Shown piece after piece: positions 23,859 through 35,286 of a DNA stretch of 40,492 bases. Below the pieces are notes generated by a model. The model saw only the letters and a program-made list of their open reading frames with translations. It was not told where the DNA came from and made no database searches. Numbering within the stretch: the stretch's first letter is position 1; every line of letters starts with the position of its first letter. Origin of the DNA: Neurospora tetrasperma FGSC 2508 (Eukaryota > Ascomycota > Sordariomycetes > Sordariales > Sordariaceae); the NCBI RefSeq assembly GCF_000213175.1, contig NW_009799104.1, forward strand, positions 2,847,520 to 2,888,011, read 5' to 3'. Position numbers and translations under genes: made by a program.

Positions 23859-25884
23859 TGGAGGTCAAGGAAGTCGGGTTGGCTTGTTTCTTTGTCAGGA
23901 CTTTCGGTTGTCTGAGGAGGGCAGAAGCTTGTCTGTTGAGATGTGCTTGCAGGAGGGCAATACGATGGCCACAAGTGAGCAAGACAACAGAGCGGATGAA
24001 TTGGACTCTTATCTGACGGCAGCTGGAGAGACTGCAGCATACAGGATGAACGTGGATGGCAAGGACGCGGGTGGTGCGAAGTTGGTTATGGACCACAGGC
24101 CCGATTTGGCAGGAAGTCAATATGCGAGACTAGACTAATTCCCCGGTGACCCTCCTGGGGAGAAGAACGGAGGCTGTCGACCGAGTCCCAAACCTGAAGT
24201 CTCCGGAGAAGCAGGCTGCTGCGGGGGGAGCTGCGATAGGACGGCCATGGGCGAAGGGAGCTTTGAACAGACCAGGCTGGGTGCCAGGGAGACGAAAGCC
24301 GATCCAGCTTGCGGTTCACTTGATCAAAGTCAAAGTGCATTTGCATCTCCATCCCACATCGTCCAGACTCCAGCGCCGGCAAGATGACCATCCCAGGCCC
24401 GTGTGTGGCGGCTAATCTCGCAGTGTGTCGTCCGTGTGAGAGTGTGTGGAATGACAGATCATCACAGGCAAGGTAGTCAAGGTGATTTGTCTGGCGAGAG
24501 GTTGGATCGATGAGGCCGGCAGGGTAGGCAGCGGAGGGACGGTGGGGTGGGAGTAACATGGCATCTTGGAGGGCGGCAGCAACTTGGCATATGATGCCAC
24601 AGCAATCCATGATATCAATGCGACTTTTTTTTTCTCTTTTTTTTCTTTTTTTTTCCCCTCCCTCTCGATTTCCTGCGCCCGAGGAAGGCAATATGCGGAC
24701 TGTAGTACAGTAACGAAGTACACTTAGTAGACCTGGTCAAGTCACATTACTTACCAGGCGCGGCTTAAAGGACGAATGGAAGGTGAGGTGGTGTTCACAG
24801 CCTCTATGGGAAGGAACAAGCCATGGTCGATGTCCGGGTGCTGGATGTTGACAGACACGGAAGTGACGAGTGAGTGAAGATAGTTGGTTAGTTGTCTTTG
24901 CCCGGGCAGGATGACTGAGTGGAAGCGGAAGGCATCGATGTCGTCGGGTTGATGAAGCCTCTTATCGATAGTAATGTTTAACCGCGCCCTGTGATTGGTG
25001 GCTTGATCGGTCGATGGTAGGTACTTGTCACGGCATTGATTGGGTTCACGGTACCTGAAACGAAAAGCAGACACGGCACTTGCCGCGCATAAATGCTAAG
25101 AGTCAGGCTCGAGTCAAGGTAGTCGATACCTCTAATCGATCTTATCCCGGTACTGACCCGCTAGGTGTAGGTACAGCTCTCCCCCATTCCCAAACAACCC
25201 CCCCGGCTCTGAGCAATAATCAACCAAACCAATTTAAGTTATCACTAACACGGTTTCTATCCATCCAACCAACAAGACCTCATCACCTTCTGTTAAACAA
25301 TCATCTATCTGCAGCTCTCGCCAAAAAGCTTTCCCCCCGCCCCCCTAATGAAGTTTCATCAAGCTCAATCAATCTCTCAAGGCAACCCCCAACCTAAGGG
25401 CAATTTTTCACCCGATGCCCGATAATATCATCCTGATTAACCACGGCATATCACAACATCCTTCCAGCCGTCCACCCACATCGCGGCGATGCGGCTTTCA
25501 TGTCCCCGCCGGCTCTAGAATCTGGAACCCTAGTCGGTCAAAAGGTCAAGGCCATCGGAACTTGCTGCCGGATATTTCCTGGGTGCTCAACCACAACGGC
25601 CATCTATCATACTTCCTCTACTATGGCGCCTAGCTGGGGATGCCCATGAGATCATACATGAGGACGGGACATACTCTGACCACGTAGATATATGTCATAT
25701 GTCCTGGTTCCTATCATATGTACACGTCTTGGTCCAGACCGAGACCCAGGTAGTGTGGTCCATCTGATGCCCCCTCACCTTGACGCCTCCCCCCTCTCCA
25801 TCCCAGGGCCTTTTATAGTCTTTTGATCTGCGTGATCGATCTCTATGCTCATTGCGACGAGAAGAAAGCCACCTACTTGTCGCA
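23859..25884. promoter_or_regulatory. Shared divergent intergenic region of PKS and hydrolase
   Basis: Two kilobases separate the two divergent start codons, so both promoters must lie here (inference from layout). Visible features are a polypyrimidine tract at ~24,624-24,666 and a pyrimidine- and CA-rich stretch at ~25,180-25,400. A TTTTATAG TATA-like site at ~25,811 lies about 70 bp before the hydrolase ATG. Open frames of up to 201 codons on the - strand (24,086-24,691) are low-complexity and show no domain, so I do not call a gene. No convincing palindromic zinc-cluster operator was found. Confidence 0.45.
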
Positions 25885-26841
25885 ATGCGGTTTCTCTGTC
25901 TTCCGGGAGCCTATGGCAGCTCCGATGTAAGTACAAGGCACGCTTTCTTTGATGGACCGCCTTGCTGACCGGACATAATCCATGTCAGAAGTTCCAGGTT
26001 CAGCTAGGTAAGAAGGGCGTCAAATAGAGAGAAGCCTTCTATACAAGATATCCAGTCTAACAACACCTCAACCTAGCACCTATCGTCAAGGAGTTGACTG
26101 AAGATGGAACGGCTACCTTCCACTTCATCCACGGCCCCTGCAAAGCCGTGCCGCCCGAGGGCTTCGAGGCGTACTTTGGAAAGCCGCCCTATTACCGCTT
26201 TATCGAGCCCGACCGGGATGTGGAAAAGACCCAAGACGACGTCCTGGCCAGAATCAGGGACTTTCCCCACTGTGAGAGTCCCGAGGACACCATGCGAGAG
26301 CTGATGAGCGAGGGCGTCGCCACCTCACATCGCAGTACCGACAATGCACTCAAACATCTGATTAAAATCATGGATGAGCGCGGCCCATTTGATGCCATCA
26401 TTGGCTATTCGGAAGGCGCCACTGTTGCTGCCACGCTTCTGCTTCACGAGCAGAGGCGCTTCAAGAAGAAGGGCATCAAGCCCATGTTCAAGTACGCCAT
26501 CTTTTTCGCTGGCTGGCCCCCCGTCGACCCTGACACCCACCACATGATTCTGAGCGACGAATCCGACGTCGTGATTGAAATCCCTACATGTCATATTAGT
26601 GAGTAAAAGTGCCTACCAGAATGCCATCCATAAATACGTGGCTGACAGCGTCTGCACTCTAGTCGGCTCCTTGGACCCTTATGTCCATGGATCTTTGGCC
26701 CTTTACAATGTGTGCGATCCCGCTACTGCCTATCTCTTCGATCACGCCAAGGGCCACACGCTACCGCGGGACAAGGAAACTGTAAAGGAACTGGCTAATG
26801 TGGTACGGGAGGTTGCCTGCCTCTATGGAATCCATGCCTGA
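25885..26841 (+). CDS. FSH1-family serine hydrolase (candidate polyketide-releasing esterase)
   Basis: This alpha/beta-hydrolase is of the fungal FSH1/LovG type. LovG-like members free the finished chain from a reducing PKS that lacks its own release domain. Four exons (25885-25926, 25989-26007, 26077-26598, 26663-26841) give 762 nt, or 253 aa. The tiny second exon (19 nt) is supported by frame and sequence: joining it yields MRFLCLPGAYGSSD followed by KFQVQLAPIVKEL, the standard N-terminal strand and helix of the family. The nucleophile is Ser132 in GYSEGA, with a probable acid Asp199 in GSLDPYV and His226 in KGHTLP. There is no signal peptide, so it should be cytosolic. It is divergent from the PKS, and the PKS has no thioesterase; both support a release role (inference). 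A general esterase is the alternative. Confidence 0.88.
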
Positions 26842-28567
26842 GTAGCGTCTGTTAAAGGACAGCCGTTTGCGCAGAAACAGTAAACGGATAAATGTCGAAT
26901 TGGTAATACAAAGACACCTTAACCGAAGCCTCAAGCGAACCAAGTGAATGGCCAACATGGATCAATATCAGGTACCATAAAGGATTGGGCAACCAGCCAA
27001 GCCTGGCGAAGCGAGGCATCATGTAGCAGCATACCGGGAGTGGCTCTCGGTCGCGGCACAGTTTCGGGAGCTGTCCGTGTTCCCCAAGGTACTTTGAATG
27101 CAAAGGACCGGACCATGACTTGACGACGGCATTGGGACGCCCACTTTGCAGTTACATGACAAGGGAGAATACAGCTTGATCGATTATTTGGATCGTCTCG
27201 GCACTACATGGTCACAGCTATGACTGTGCAAGAAATCCAACGGCTGACTATGTTGGCGACCAACCAGGAGGTAGGCGGTAGGGGTTCAAAGACCAATGAC
27301 TGCACCAAGCAGTGAAATCAAATGGAGAAAAAGCGAGATAAGAATCTAAACAGTATCGGAGTGGGAACAGAGACTGAAAGTTCCCTTTCGAGATAACCTT
27401 CCTGTGCCAGTATACAACCGGACGAAAGGGCCTAGGGCCCCTGCTACCCTGGCCACCTCATCTATCGATGGACAAAGGAATGGAATCGCAATTCTATAGG
27501 CCAATTGAGGCTAAATTGCCCTACGGAGAGCAGTCTGCGGCACATGCTTGCTTGAATATCAGCCAAGATGCTAAGAGACGGGAAAATGATACGGCAAGAC
27601 TAAGGTACCCGTCGCCGTGGAAGCGACTGTCCCATCGAAGTTTGAACCAGTCACTGTTTTACTCATGCTGTCGCGACATCGCCACAGCTCGACTGTAGCG
27701 TTGCCGGTCCATCATCCGAGACCGATGCAACTCTCCGGGGTACCCAGATATGTTGCAAGCTAGGTATCAAAGTACCTCCATTCCCTGCCCGCTCTTTCTT
27801 TCTTTCTTTTTTTTTTTTTTTCCTTTCCTAATCTTTCTTCGTATCCCGCGCATGAGACCTTATAGATACCCGCCAACTATAGAGGGTCGGGATCTGGATC
27901 CATTTTCAACGAGGTTTTGGATCCTCTCGGGACTCTGGGTGTGCCCATTTCCGTTTACCACTCCATAGCCTGGCTGGGGCTCGCAATATGTACTTCAGCC
28001 AGGTTGATTCTCTTCTCCGTTGCCGTCGAGAAATAGAGAACTTGGCCGCAAATCACATCATACCACTTGTCAATAAGCGCGGATACCATTCGTGTCTTGG
28101 TTCAGATCCCTATTCGAGTACCAAGCACGAAATATAATACCCGTATATTGTATTGCGAAGTTCCATATTAACGTCGTAGCAGGCTGTTGAAGTACGAACA
28201 CCGGATTTATGGTAGCCCCACGCTTTGTTCGATGTATATTGTTTACCGCGCCTGTCAAAGGTCGCCTGCGACCCATGCTGACCGTTCGCAATCTCTTTCG
28301 GGCGCACTTCTTTCGAAATGTCGCTGCACAATGGTTGGATTGCAATCGCGTTCAACGGTAAATATGGCTTGAGACAGGCTCTATCCCCTCGCTCTTTGCC
28401 TCACATTCACTTTTCATCTCCATGCTTTTAAGGGAACTGCGCGCATGTATTGAGCGCGGAGATATGCGCGTCAATATACCCTTTTGGTTCTGTAACCACT
28501 TCTACGAGAGCACCTACACTAATTGCGTCAATCCTTAGGACACCTCAGGAATTCAAGAGTCAAAGAG
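26842..28567. other. Intergenic region upstream of the ABC transporter, no gene seen
   Basis: Only short open frames without domains occur (for example 76 codons at 27,468-27,698). A CTTT-repeat/poly-T tract at ~27,792-27,830 is the main visible feature. The region presumably holds the hydrolase 3' UTR and the transporter promoter. Confidence 0.5.
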
Positions 28568-31500
28568 ATGGCCGAGGAAGAGTTTGCGTCTGGCGGCGAA
28601 CACCCCATCCCCGAGTCGCTAGTTTCGCCTCCGAATCCACCATCTCCAGCGAGCAAAGCGGGAATGAATCCCCTCCTGCTGAAGCCCGAATGCAAAACAG
28701 CTCTCTCAGACTTTATTGTGTGTATCTTGTTTCGTAGCTGCTTGAAGACTCAGTTTCTGATACTTTAGCCAGCGCATATTCTCCTTTTCGACTTGGCTCG
28801 ACAGGGTACTTGTCAGCGCAGCTGTTGCGACCTCTATAGGCGCGGGCATTACTATGCCCCTCATGAACATGATTTTTGGTATGTCTCACTTACTTTTTGG
28901 CTCATAGTCAATACGCAGGTAGTGATGCCTGCGAATTAACTTATAGATAGGCAGAATGGTGGGATCCTTCACGGGATACTACGGTGCCGATGCTTCAACA
29001 ACATATGAGCTCTTCAAAAACGCCATAAGTAGCTGCGCGTAAGTCTCGTTCCAACTCTCGGGCAGCAGCGAGTCAACATGATTTTGACTAATGTTTTCAC
29101 AGCCTGTACCTTGTTGGCCTTTTTTTCATTAGGCTTGTACTTGATTATGTTGCCTACGTAAGTGCCTCACCGTTTGTTCCCCTTCTTCTCGCGCAGCACA
29201 CGCATCGTTTACAGGTTATGTCGAATGTCTAGGTGGGCTTTCGTATGTCGAGCTTGCGAATCTCAGCTGCTATCCGACTGGAATACTTGAAGTGTTTATT
29301 CGGGCAGCCAATCTCCACGCTAGACGTCCTCCCCCCCGGCCAAACTGCCGCCATCATCACTATAACAGCTAGTGTACTTCAAGCGGGCATCTCCGAGAAA
29401 CTTTCAGCCTTGTTTCAATCCATATCAACTGTAACAGCTGCATTTGTGATTGCCATCACATACAGTTGGAGCTTGACCTTGGTCACGAGCAGTGGTCTTG
29501 TGTTGATCATAGTGGTCTATGCTGCAACTACCCCTTTTCTCGTCAAGCACATGAATGGCGTACAATATGCTGATCTCCAGGCATCTATAGTTGCAAAAGA
29601 GGTATTCAGCTCCATAAGAATGATTGCAGCCTGTGGTGCACAGGAGAAGATGGCTAAAAGGTATGTCAAATGGGTGGACGATTCTCGTCATCGGGGGTTG
29701 AAAATGTCTCCCATCATCGCGCTGCAGCAAGCGCCAGGTAAGTGCCCGTTTTCATTCTTTTTTTTAGGCTGACCCTCCACATATGTACCGTCGAGCGGCT
29801 CCTCTTGAATCTTCTGACGTCTCTCCAACAGTACAGTTTTCGATATACGCGTGAGTTACTTGCCGCCCTTGTTGTCATAACAAAAAACCTGAGTCACTGC
29901 TAACACTTTCCAGGACTTTCGCCCTTTCATTTTGGTACTCGATTAGAATGTACTACGAGCTTCGCTTCAACAGCGCAGAGACCTTGGTTGTGTGCGTAAC
30001 TACGATACTCCCCGCCATGTTCACTGCCAAATACTGGACAAAGTGACTGATTGGTCTGGCATCAAGTGTCCTGATGTCTATCGTGCTTATGACCACCTCT
30101 ATAAGTGGAATTACCTCGCCCTTATCCGCAGCTACTCGGGCAGCTGGCGCGGCCACTGTTTTCTATACTATCATTGACGCAACAAGACCCGACAAAACAG
30201 GTCTTAAGGAGCCAGACGTTTCTGCATCCCAAGATATTGTACTTCAAGACGTGAACTTCGCATACCCCACCAGACCAGACCTGGTGATCCTGAATAACCT
30301 CAGTATCCGCTTCCCTATGGGGAAAACCACCGCAGTTGTTGGACCTTCCGGATCTGGCAAAACCACAATTGTTGGGCTTCTGATGCGATGGTATGAAATC
30401 GAGTCTCTCGAGAGCAATGATATGGTAGGTGGCCTCATAATACGTCGCTCTTGACTTGAGAATGGAAACCGAATCATTTGCTAACAAGCAGGCAAAAACG
30501 AAGAGTTTGTTATGGCGTAACGGCCTTGTCGAAGTCGGGGGTCGGCCCCTGAGAGAGATCGATCTCAAGTGGTGGCGGACTCAAATCGGCCTCGTGCAGC
30601 AGGAACCGTTTCTGTTCAACTGTAGCATTTATCAAAATGTTGAGTTTGGTCTGATAGGCACTGAATGGGAAAATGCCAATGTGGAGACCAAGGAAGAGCT
30701 TGTAAAACAGGCTTGCAGGGAGGCCTTTGTCGACGAGTTCATCAACCGGTTACCAGAGGTAAAGTTCCAAGCTCGAAGTAATCCAGGAAAGAAAGACTCC
30801 TGGTGTGTAGGTTGATTGCTGACAGCTGAATACAGGGTTACTCAACCATTGTCGGCGATGCAGGCATCAAACTGAGTGGTGGCCAACGTCAACGAATAGC
30901 AATCGCTCGAAGCATTGTAAAGCGCCCGAAAATTCTCATTCTGGACGAGGCGACCTCTTCTATTGACGTTCGCGGGGAACAGGTGGTACAGGCAGCCTTG
31001 GAAAAAGTGTCGAAGGATCGCACAACTATAATGATTGCACACCGGCTTGGAACCGTCAAGAAGGCTGACAACATCATAGTTCTGCAGAAAGGCCAGGCTA
31101 TTCAGCAAGGCACGCACTCGGACCTCTTAGCCGAGGAGGGAGGAGCATACTGGGCACTTGCTACCTCACAGAAGCTTGTGGTAGATTCAACCGATCCCAA
31201 AGAGCTACCGAGCGGCCTTGGTAGTAAGGTGGAGGATACGGAAGTCAACACACCAACAGTCAATTCAGAGAGTCCGGTAATAACAACAGACGCCAGTGTT
31301 GATGATGAGCTCATTACGACAAGCCGCCTGAGAAAATACATGCTCCTCATCTGCGAGCAGAAAGAGCACTGGAAGTGGTATGCTGTCTTGGTTGGGAGTG
31401 CAATCGGCGGCGGAGGTATGTAACCGTGTCGATCGTACAGAAACAATGAGAGAGTAGACTTATCTGACAATCTTCTTCGGGCCTCACAGCAAGTCAGCCA

Positions 31501-33741
31501 ATTTCCGCCTACCTCTTTGCAACAGAGCTCACACTGTTCCAATCCTGGGGTCCATGGCTCCCAAACCTTTCCAGCTTCTGGAGTCTAATGTTTGTCATGC
31601 TTGCTATCTTAGTTGCGATCTCTTACTTTGTATTAGGATGGTCGTCTTCGACAATTGCGTTTGTACGCTTCTTGAGTCTACTCCCTTTCTTCACATCAAA
31701 TGAGGACGGAACTATGCTAACACGAGGAACGAGCACATCACACACCGATATCGTTGCGAGTACTTCGACAACATCATATCCCAGTCTATTGGCTTCTTCG
31801 ACACCGACGACCACTCGGTTGGTACACTTACAGCTCGTCTGGCGACTGATCCAAGCCAACTTCAAGAAATACTGGGCACCAATATAGCTTTCGTGCTCAT
31901 TTCCATTCTCAACGTCGCTGGCTGCTTGATTATATCCTTCTACTATGGATGGAAACTGACCATCGTCACGCTATGCTCCTCGATGCCACTCATCGTGGCA
32001 GCTTCTTTTCTTCGCATTCGACACGAAGCGCGATTTGAGAAAATGAACAATGAGGTTTTTGCAGAGAGTGCCAAGTTCGCAACTGAGTCCATCACTGCCT
32101 TCAGAACGGTTTCGGCTCTGACTCTAGAAGATACCATCATAGAACGATATGAAACACTCCTCCGAGAACATGTCCAGCATTCATTTGGAACGTCTAGTTG
32201 GTTTACCTTGGTATTTGCCGTGGCCGACAGCATCGCGCTTTTGTGCACGGCTTTTGTTCTCTGGTAAGTTTGTTCGCAAGCACCCACCTACATATCAAGG
32301 CCGATCGCCGACGACGGTTTCGCGAATATCAACAAAGCTGACTGGGGACCCGATGCCTCACAGGTATGGTGGATCTCTGATGCTCAAGGGCGAATACTGG
32401 CCATTCCAGTACATGATCGTTTACATTGCTGTCCTTCAGGTATGCTTACATTGCGCTTACCCTGCGTCTCCAATGAGGCCTTTCATATTGGGCCAATCTT
32501 CTGATGATGACTCTGCGGGACAGGGTGGATTGGGAGCAGGTCAATGGCTGAGCTATGGACCTAGTAGGTTAGCAGTACGAGTTAGGATATTTGACATGTA
32601 CTAAGCGCACCACAGATATTGCAAAAGCGAATGTTGCGGCAGATAGGATCCTTGAGATGAGGGCCAAGGGCCAGGAAAACACAACGCACACTCCACTTGA
32701 CCGAGGTAGCGTGGGCGACAAAGACAGTGGTGTTAGAGTTGAGTTCCGCGAAGTACGGTTCAGGTATCCAACCCGGAATGTACCGGTGCTTAATGGGCTT
32801 GACATAACGGTTAGTCCTGCCACATTACAGTCAAATTGATGCAGTACTGCTAACACCAGCCAAGGTTGAGAAAGACATGTTTGCTGCTATAGTCGGGCCT
32901 TCTGGTACGTGGAAATTTGATGAGAACGGGTAGGTACCTAGTCAGGTATAGGCCGACAACTGACATCAACTAGGTTGCGGGAAAACAACAGTGGTCTCAC
33001 TTCTTGAAAGGTCAGTGGTCAAGGTACCTATTGAGGAGCGCAAGCAGGGCACGGTATCCAGACAGCTGACAAACGTTCAGGTTTTATGCCGTAAATTCAG
33101 GCCAGATCCTGTACAACGGAACGGACATCTCGACCGTGTCCCTCGAAGACTATCGCAGGGATATATCTCTTGTCTCGCAAGAACCGAATCTTTTCGATGG
33201 GACAATTAAAGAGAACATACTACTGGGAGTAAACCCTGATAGTACCACAGAGGAGCAGATTCAACAGGCTTGTCGTGACGCCGAGATCCACGAGTTTATC
33301 ATGTCTCTCCCAGACGGATACAATACCGAGATCGGATCCAGGGGAGTGACACTGTCTGGGGGGCAGAAACAACGCTTTGCAATTGCAAGGGCCTTGATAC
33401 GGAATCCTCGCTTGCTACTCTTGGACGAAGCCACATCCAATCTGGACGGCGATACAGAAAGGGCAGTACAGGCCGTCTTGGAAAGGACCAGGAAGAACAG
33501 AACAATGATCATGGTAGCTCACCGTCTTGCTACTATCCAGAACGCTGATATCATTTTTGTTCTTGGAGATGGCCGCGTGTTGGAAAAAGGAAAGCATGCG
33601 GCACTGTTGAGGATGCGGGGAATCTATTACCAGATGGTAGGTGGTCCTTGCATGCCCGCTCTTGACAACTATGCGACTCTTGTGTGGCATATATGAGATG
33701 CTGACATGATACAGTGTCAGGCTCAAGCGCTGGATAGGTAG
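28568..33741 (+). CDS. Full-length ABC-B (MDR/P-glycoprotein-type) multidrug transporter
   Basis: This ATP-driven membrane exporter has the layout TMD1-NBD1-TMD2-NBD2. I resolve 19 exons: 28568-28717, 28773-28878, 28951-29038, 29103-29157, 29233-29737, 29832-29850, 29914-29991, 30067-30424, 30492-30758, 30836-31415, 31490-31662, 31734-32263, 32364-32439, 32524-32563, 32616-32809, 32865-32904, 32974-33010, 33081-33636 and 33715-33741. They total 3,879 nt, or 1,292 aa, in one frame. NBD1: Walker A GPSGSGKT (~426), Q-loop VQQEP, signature LSGGQ (~555), Walker B ILILDE (~575-580), H-loop AHRL. NBD2: GPSGCGKT (~1084), VSQEP, LSGGQ (~1190), LLLLDE (~1215), AHRL. Both ATP sites look competent. The first ATG in frame is used. 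The first intron's exact edges are ambiguous (phase-0 and phase-2 solutions both stay open). By position it may export the PKS product or protect against it (inference). Confidence 0.9.
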
Positions 33742-35286
33742 GTAGAGTTAGCCGAGAGGGTGTTGTGGACATGGGAAGTTGAGTCTGAGGTATATAGTCC
33801 TGCGGTATATCGATATCGCCTATTACTACGTACCTACATATGTGTTTTCGCACAATGGGCGGCTTGTAGAAGCATTACAAACAGAGAGAGGACTTTACTA
33901 CCTTGGATGCTTGGCGTTCGGTCAAACAGGAATACTTGGCGTTTTGCGACCTTGGCGAGTCTCTCCGGTACGCACAGCTGCCAAGGAAATGAAGTTCTAT
34001 TTAAATCCACACTGGGCAACCCGTGAGCTGCACGACATTGAGGACGGCTGGTATGCTCTTGGTAGCTGTCCTTTCCGAAAACAAGGTACCTACCTAGGTA
34101 CTCTTTCTTTGGGTTATCTTGTTGACGAATGCCGTTGTGAGTTGGGGGCTTTTCTTTTGCCTGATGTACACTTTTGCCGACATATAGTGTCGCTTGTTAG
34201 CGTGGAACCGCTCCTTACAACAATACCTGGCTACAAGTAGGGAATTGGAGGTTGAGGGGGAGGGGAGCAGCGAGAGCAGCCATCGATGTTTTGTAGGGAA
34301 AGAAAATAAAGTTATCGCCACATACAGTAGGGTAGGTTGCACTTCACTGCGCTAACCTTTTAAGTTCCGTTCGGCAGAGGTGCAACGGCCCGCCCCCACT
34401 ACACCCCAAACGAACCGGTTCCTGCAGCCACTGCACCATGAATGGTACCTTACCTACACAGTACACTACGTACTTACCTACCTAGCTTAGTGCGATTGGC
34501 CAATGACACCCTCCGCCCTCTTCTTGCCAAACATCATCAACAGATGCGCATCGAACCAGCATCCAAGAATCCGCAACCTACCTACCTAATTGCTGGCAGA
34601 ACTCCGTCGGCAACTGCCCTTCACGACGGTCGCGATTGATCGTCTGGCCTGATCGACGGGCCTATCGACCTGCCGCTATTCGCCAATCGGCCGCCCCAAG
34701 TTAACCGCATCCAGTCAATGGGACTGGCGGGAGCCCCATTCCGATCGTCATCGGTGCCGGGTGACGACTAGTGTATCAAGTATGGAGCAAAACACCCGGA
34801 CGCCTTTCCTGGCTGTCACCCTGTTCCTGACCTTGGCTCACACCTCTGCCGGCATGGAAAAGGTTAGCGCGGGCCTTTCCAACTGAGACTAATGAACACT
34901 TGGGCCACTGCAGAGTCAAGATATCTCAAACTTTTGGACCTGATCCGATCCAACTCGAAGAATGAAGCCGCTATATCATCGCCCTTTTCCCCCTGGCAAT
35001 CAACATGCCTTCTCTGACCACCAACGCAGAACAGCCCATGCTTGTTAGGAAGCTGGACGGAAGCTCGAGGCAAACTTGATGATCAAGGCCCGTCGTCAAG
35101 GCCACCGACAAAGTCATTTGTTTGTCCACAAGTTTTACCATCAGTTCAAGTTTGATCCACCAAGACTCGTCTTCACTTGCTCTCTTTCTCCCTGTACGGG
35201 CTCAATTCTCCAGCCTTCTGCAAAGGAAACCCAAGTTTACCGACACTTGGGGCAGCTCGCATTGTCTAGGCTTCAAAGACATAGCC
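33742..35286. other. Intergenic region with ACCT-type repeats
   Basis: Repeated short motifs of the TACCTACCTAGGTA kind occur at 33,830-33,840, 34,085-34,101, 34,444-34,486 and 34,576-34,588. Open frames here (such as 33,779-34,240, which begins with TTG) show no domain. A possible small secreted peptide at 34,782-34,943 is discussed as a finding. The GH71 promoter lies at the right end. Confidence 0.5.

Noticed and set aside
24086-24723. 201- and 103-codon - strand frames upstream of the PKS
   Set aside because: They rely on a polypyrimidine tract (Lys/Glu-rich translation) and show no domain or convincing splice structure; more likely PKS promoter or leader.
33779-34240. 153-codon + strand frame after the ABC gene
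   Set aside because: It starts with TTG, lies within ACCT-repeat intergenic DNA and shows no domain.
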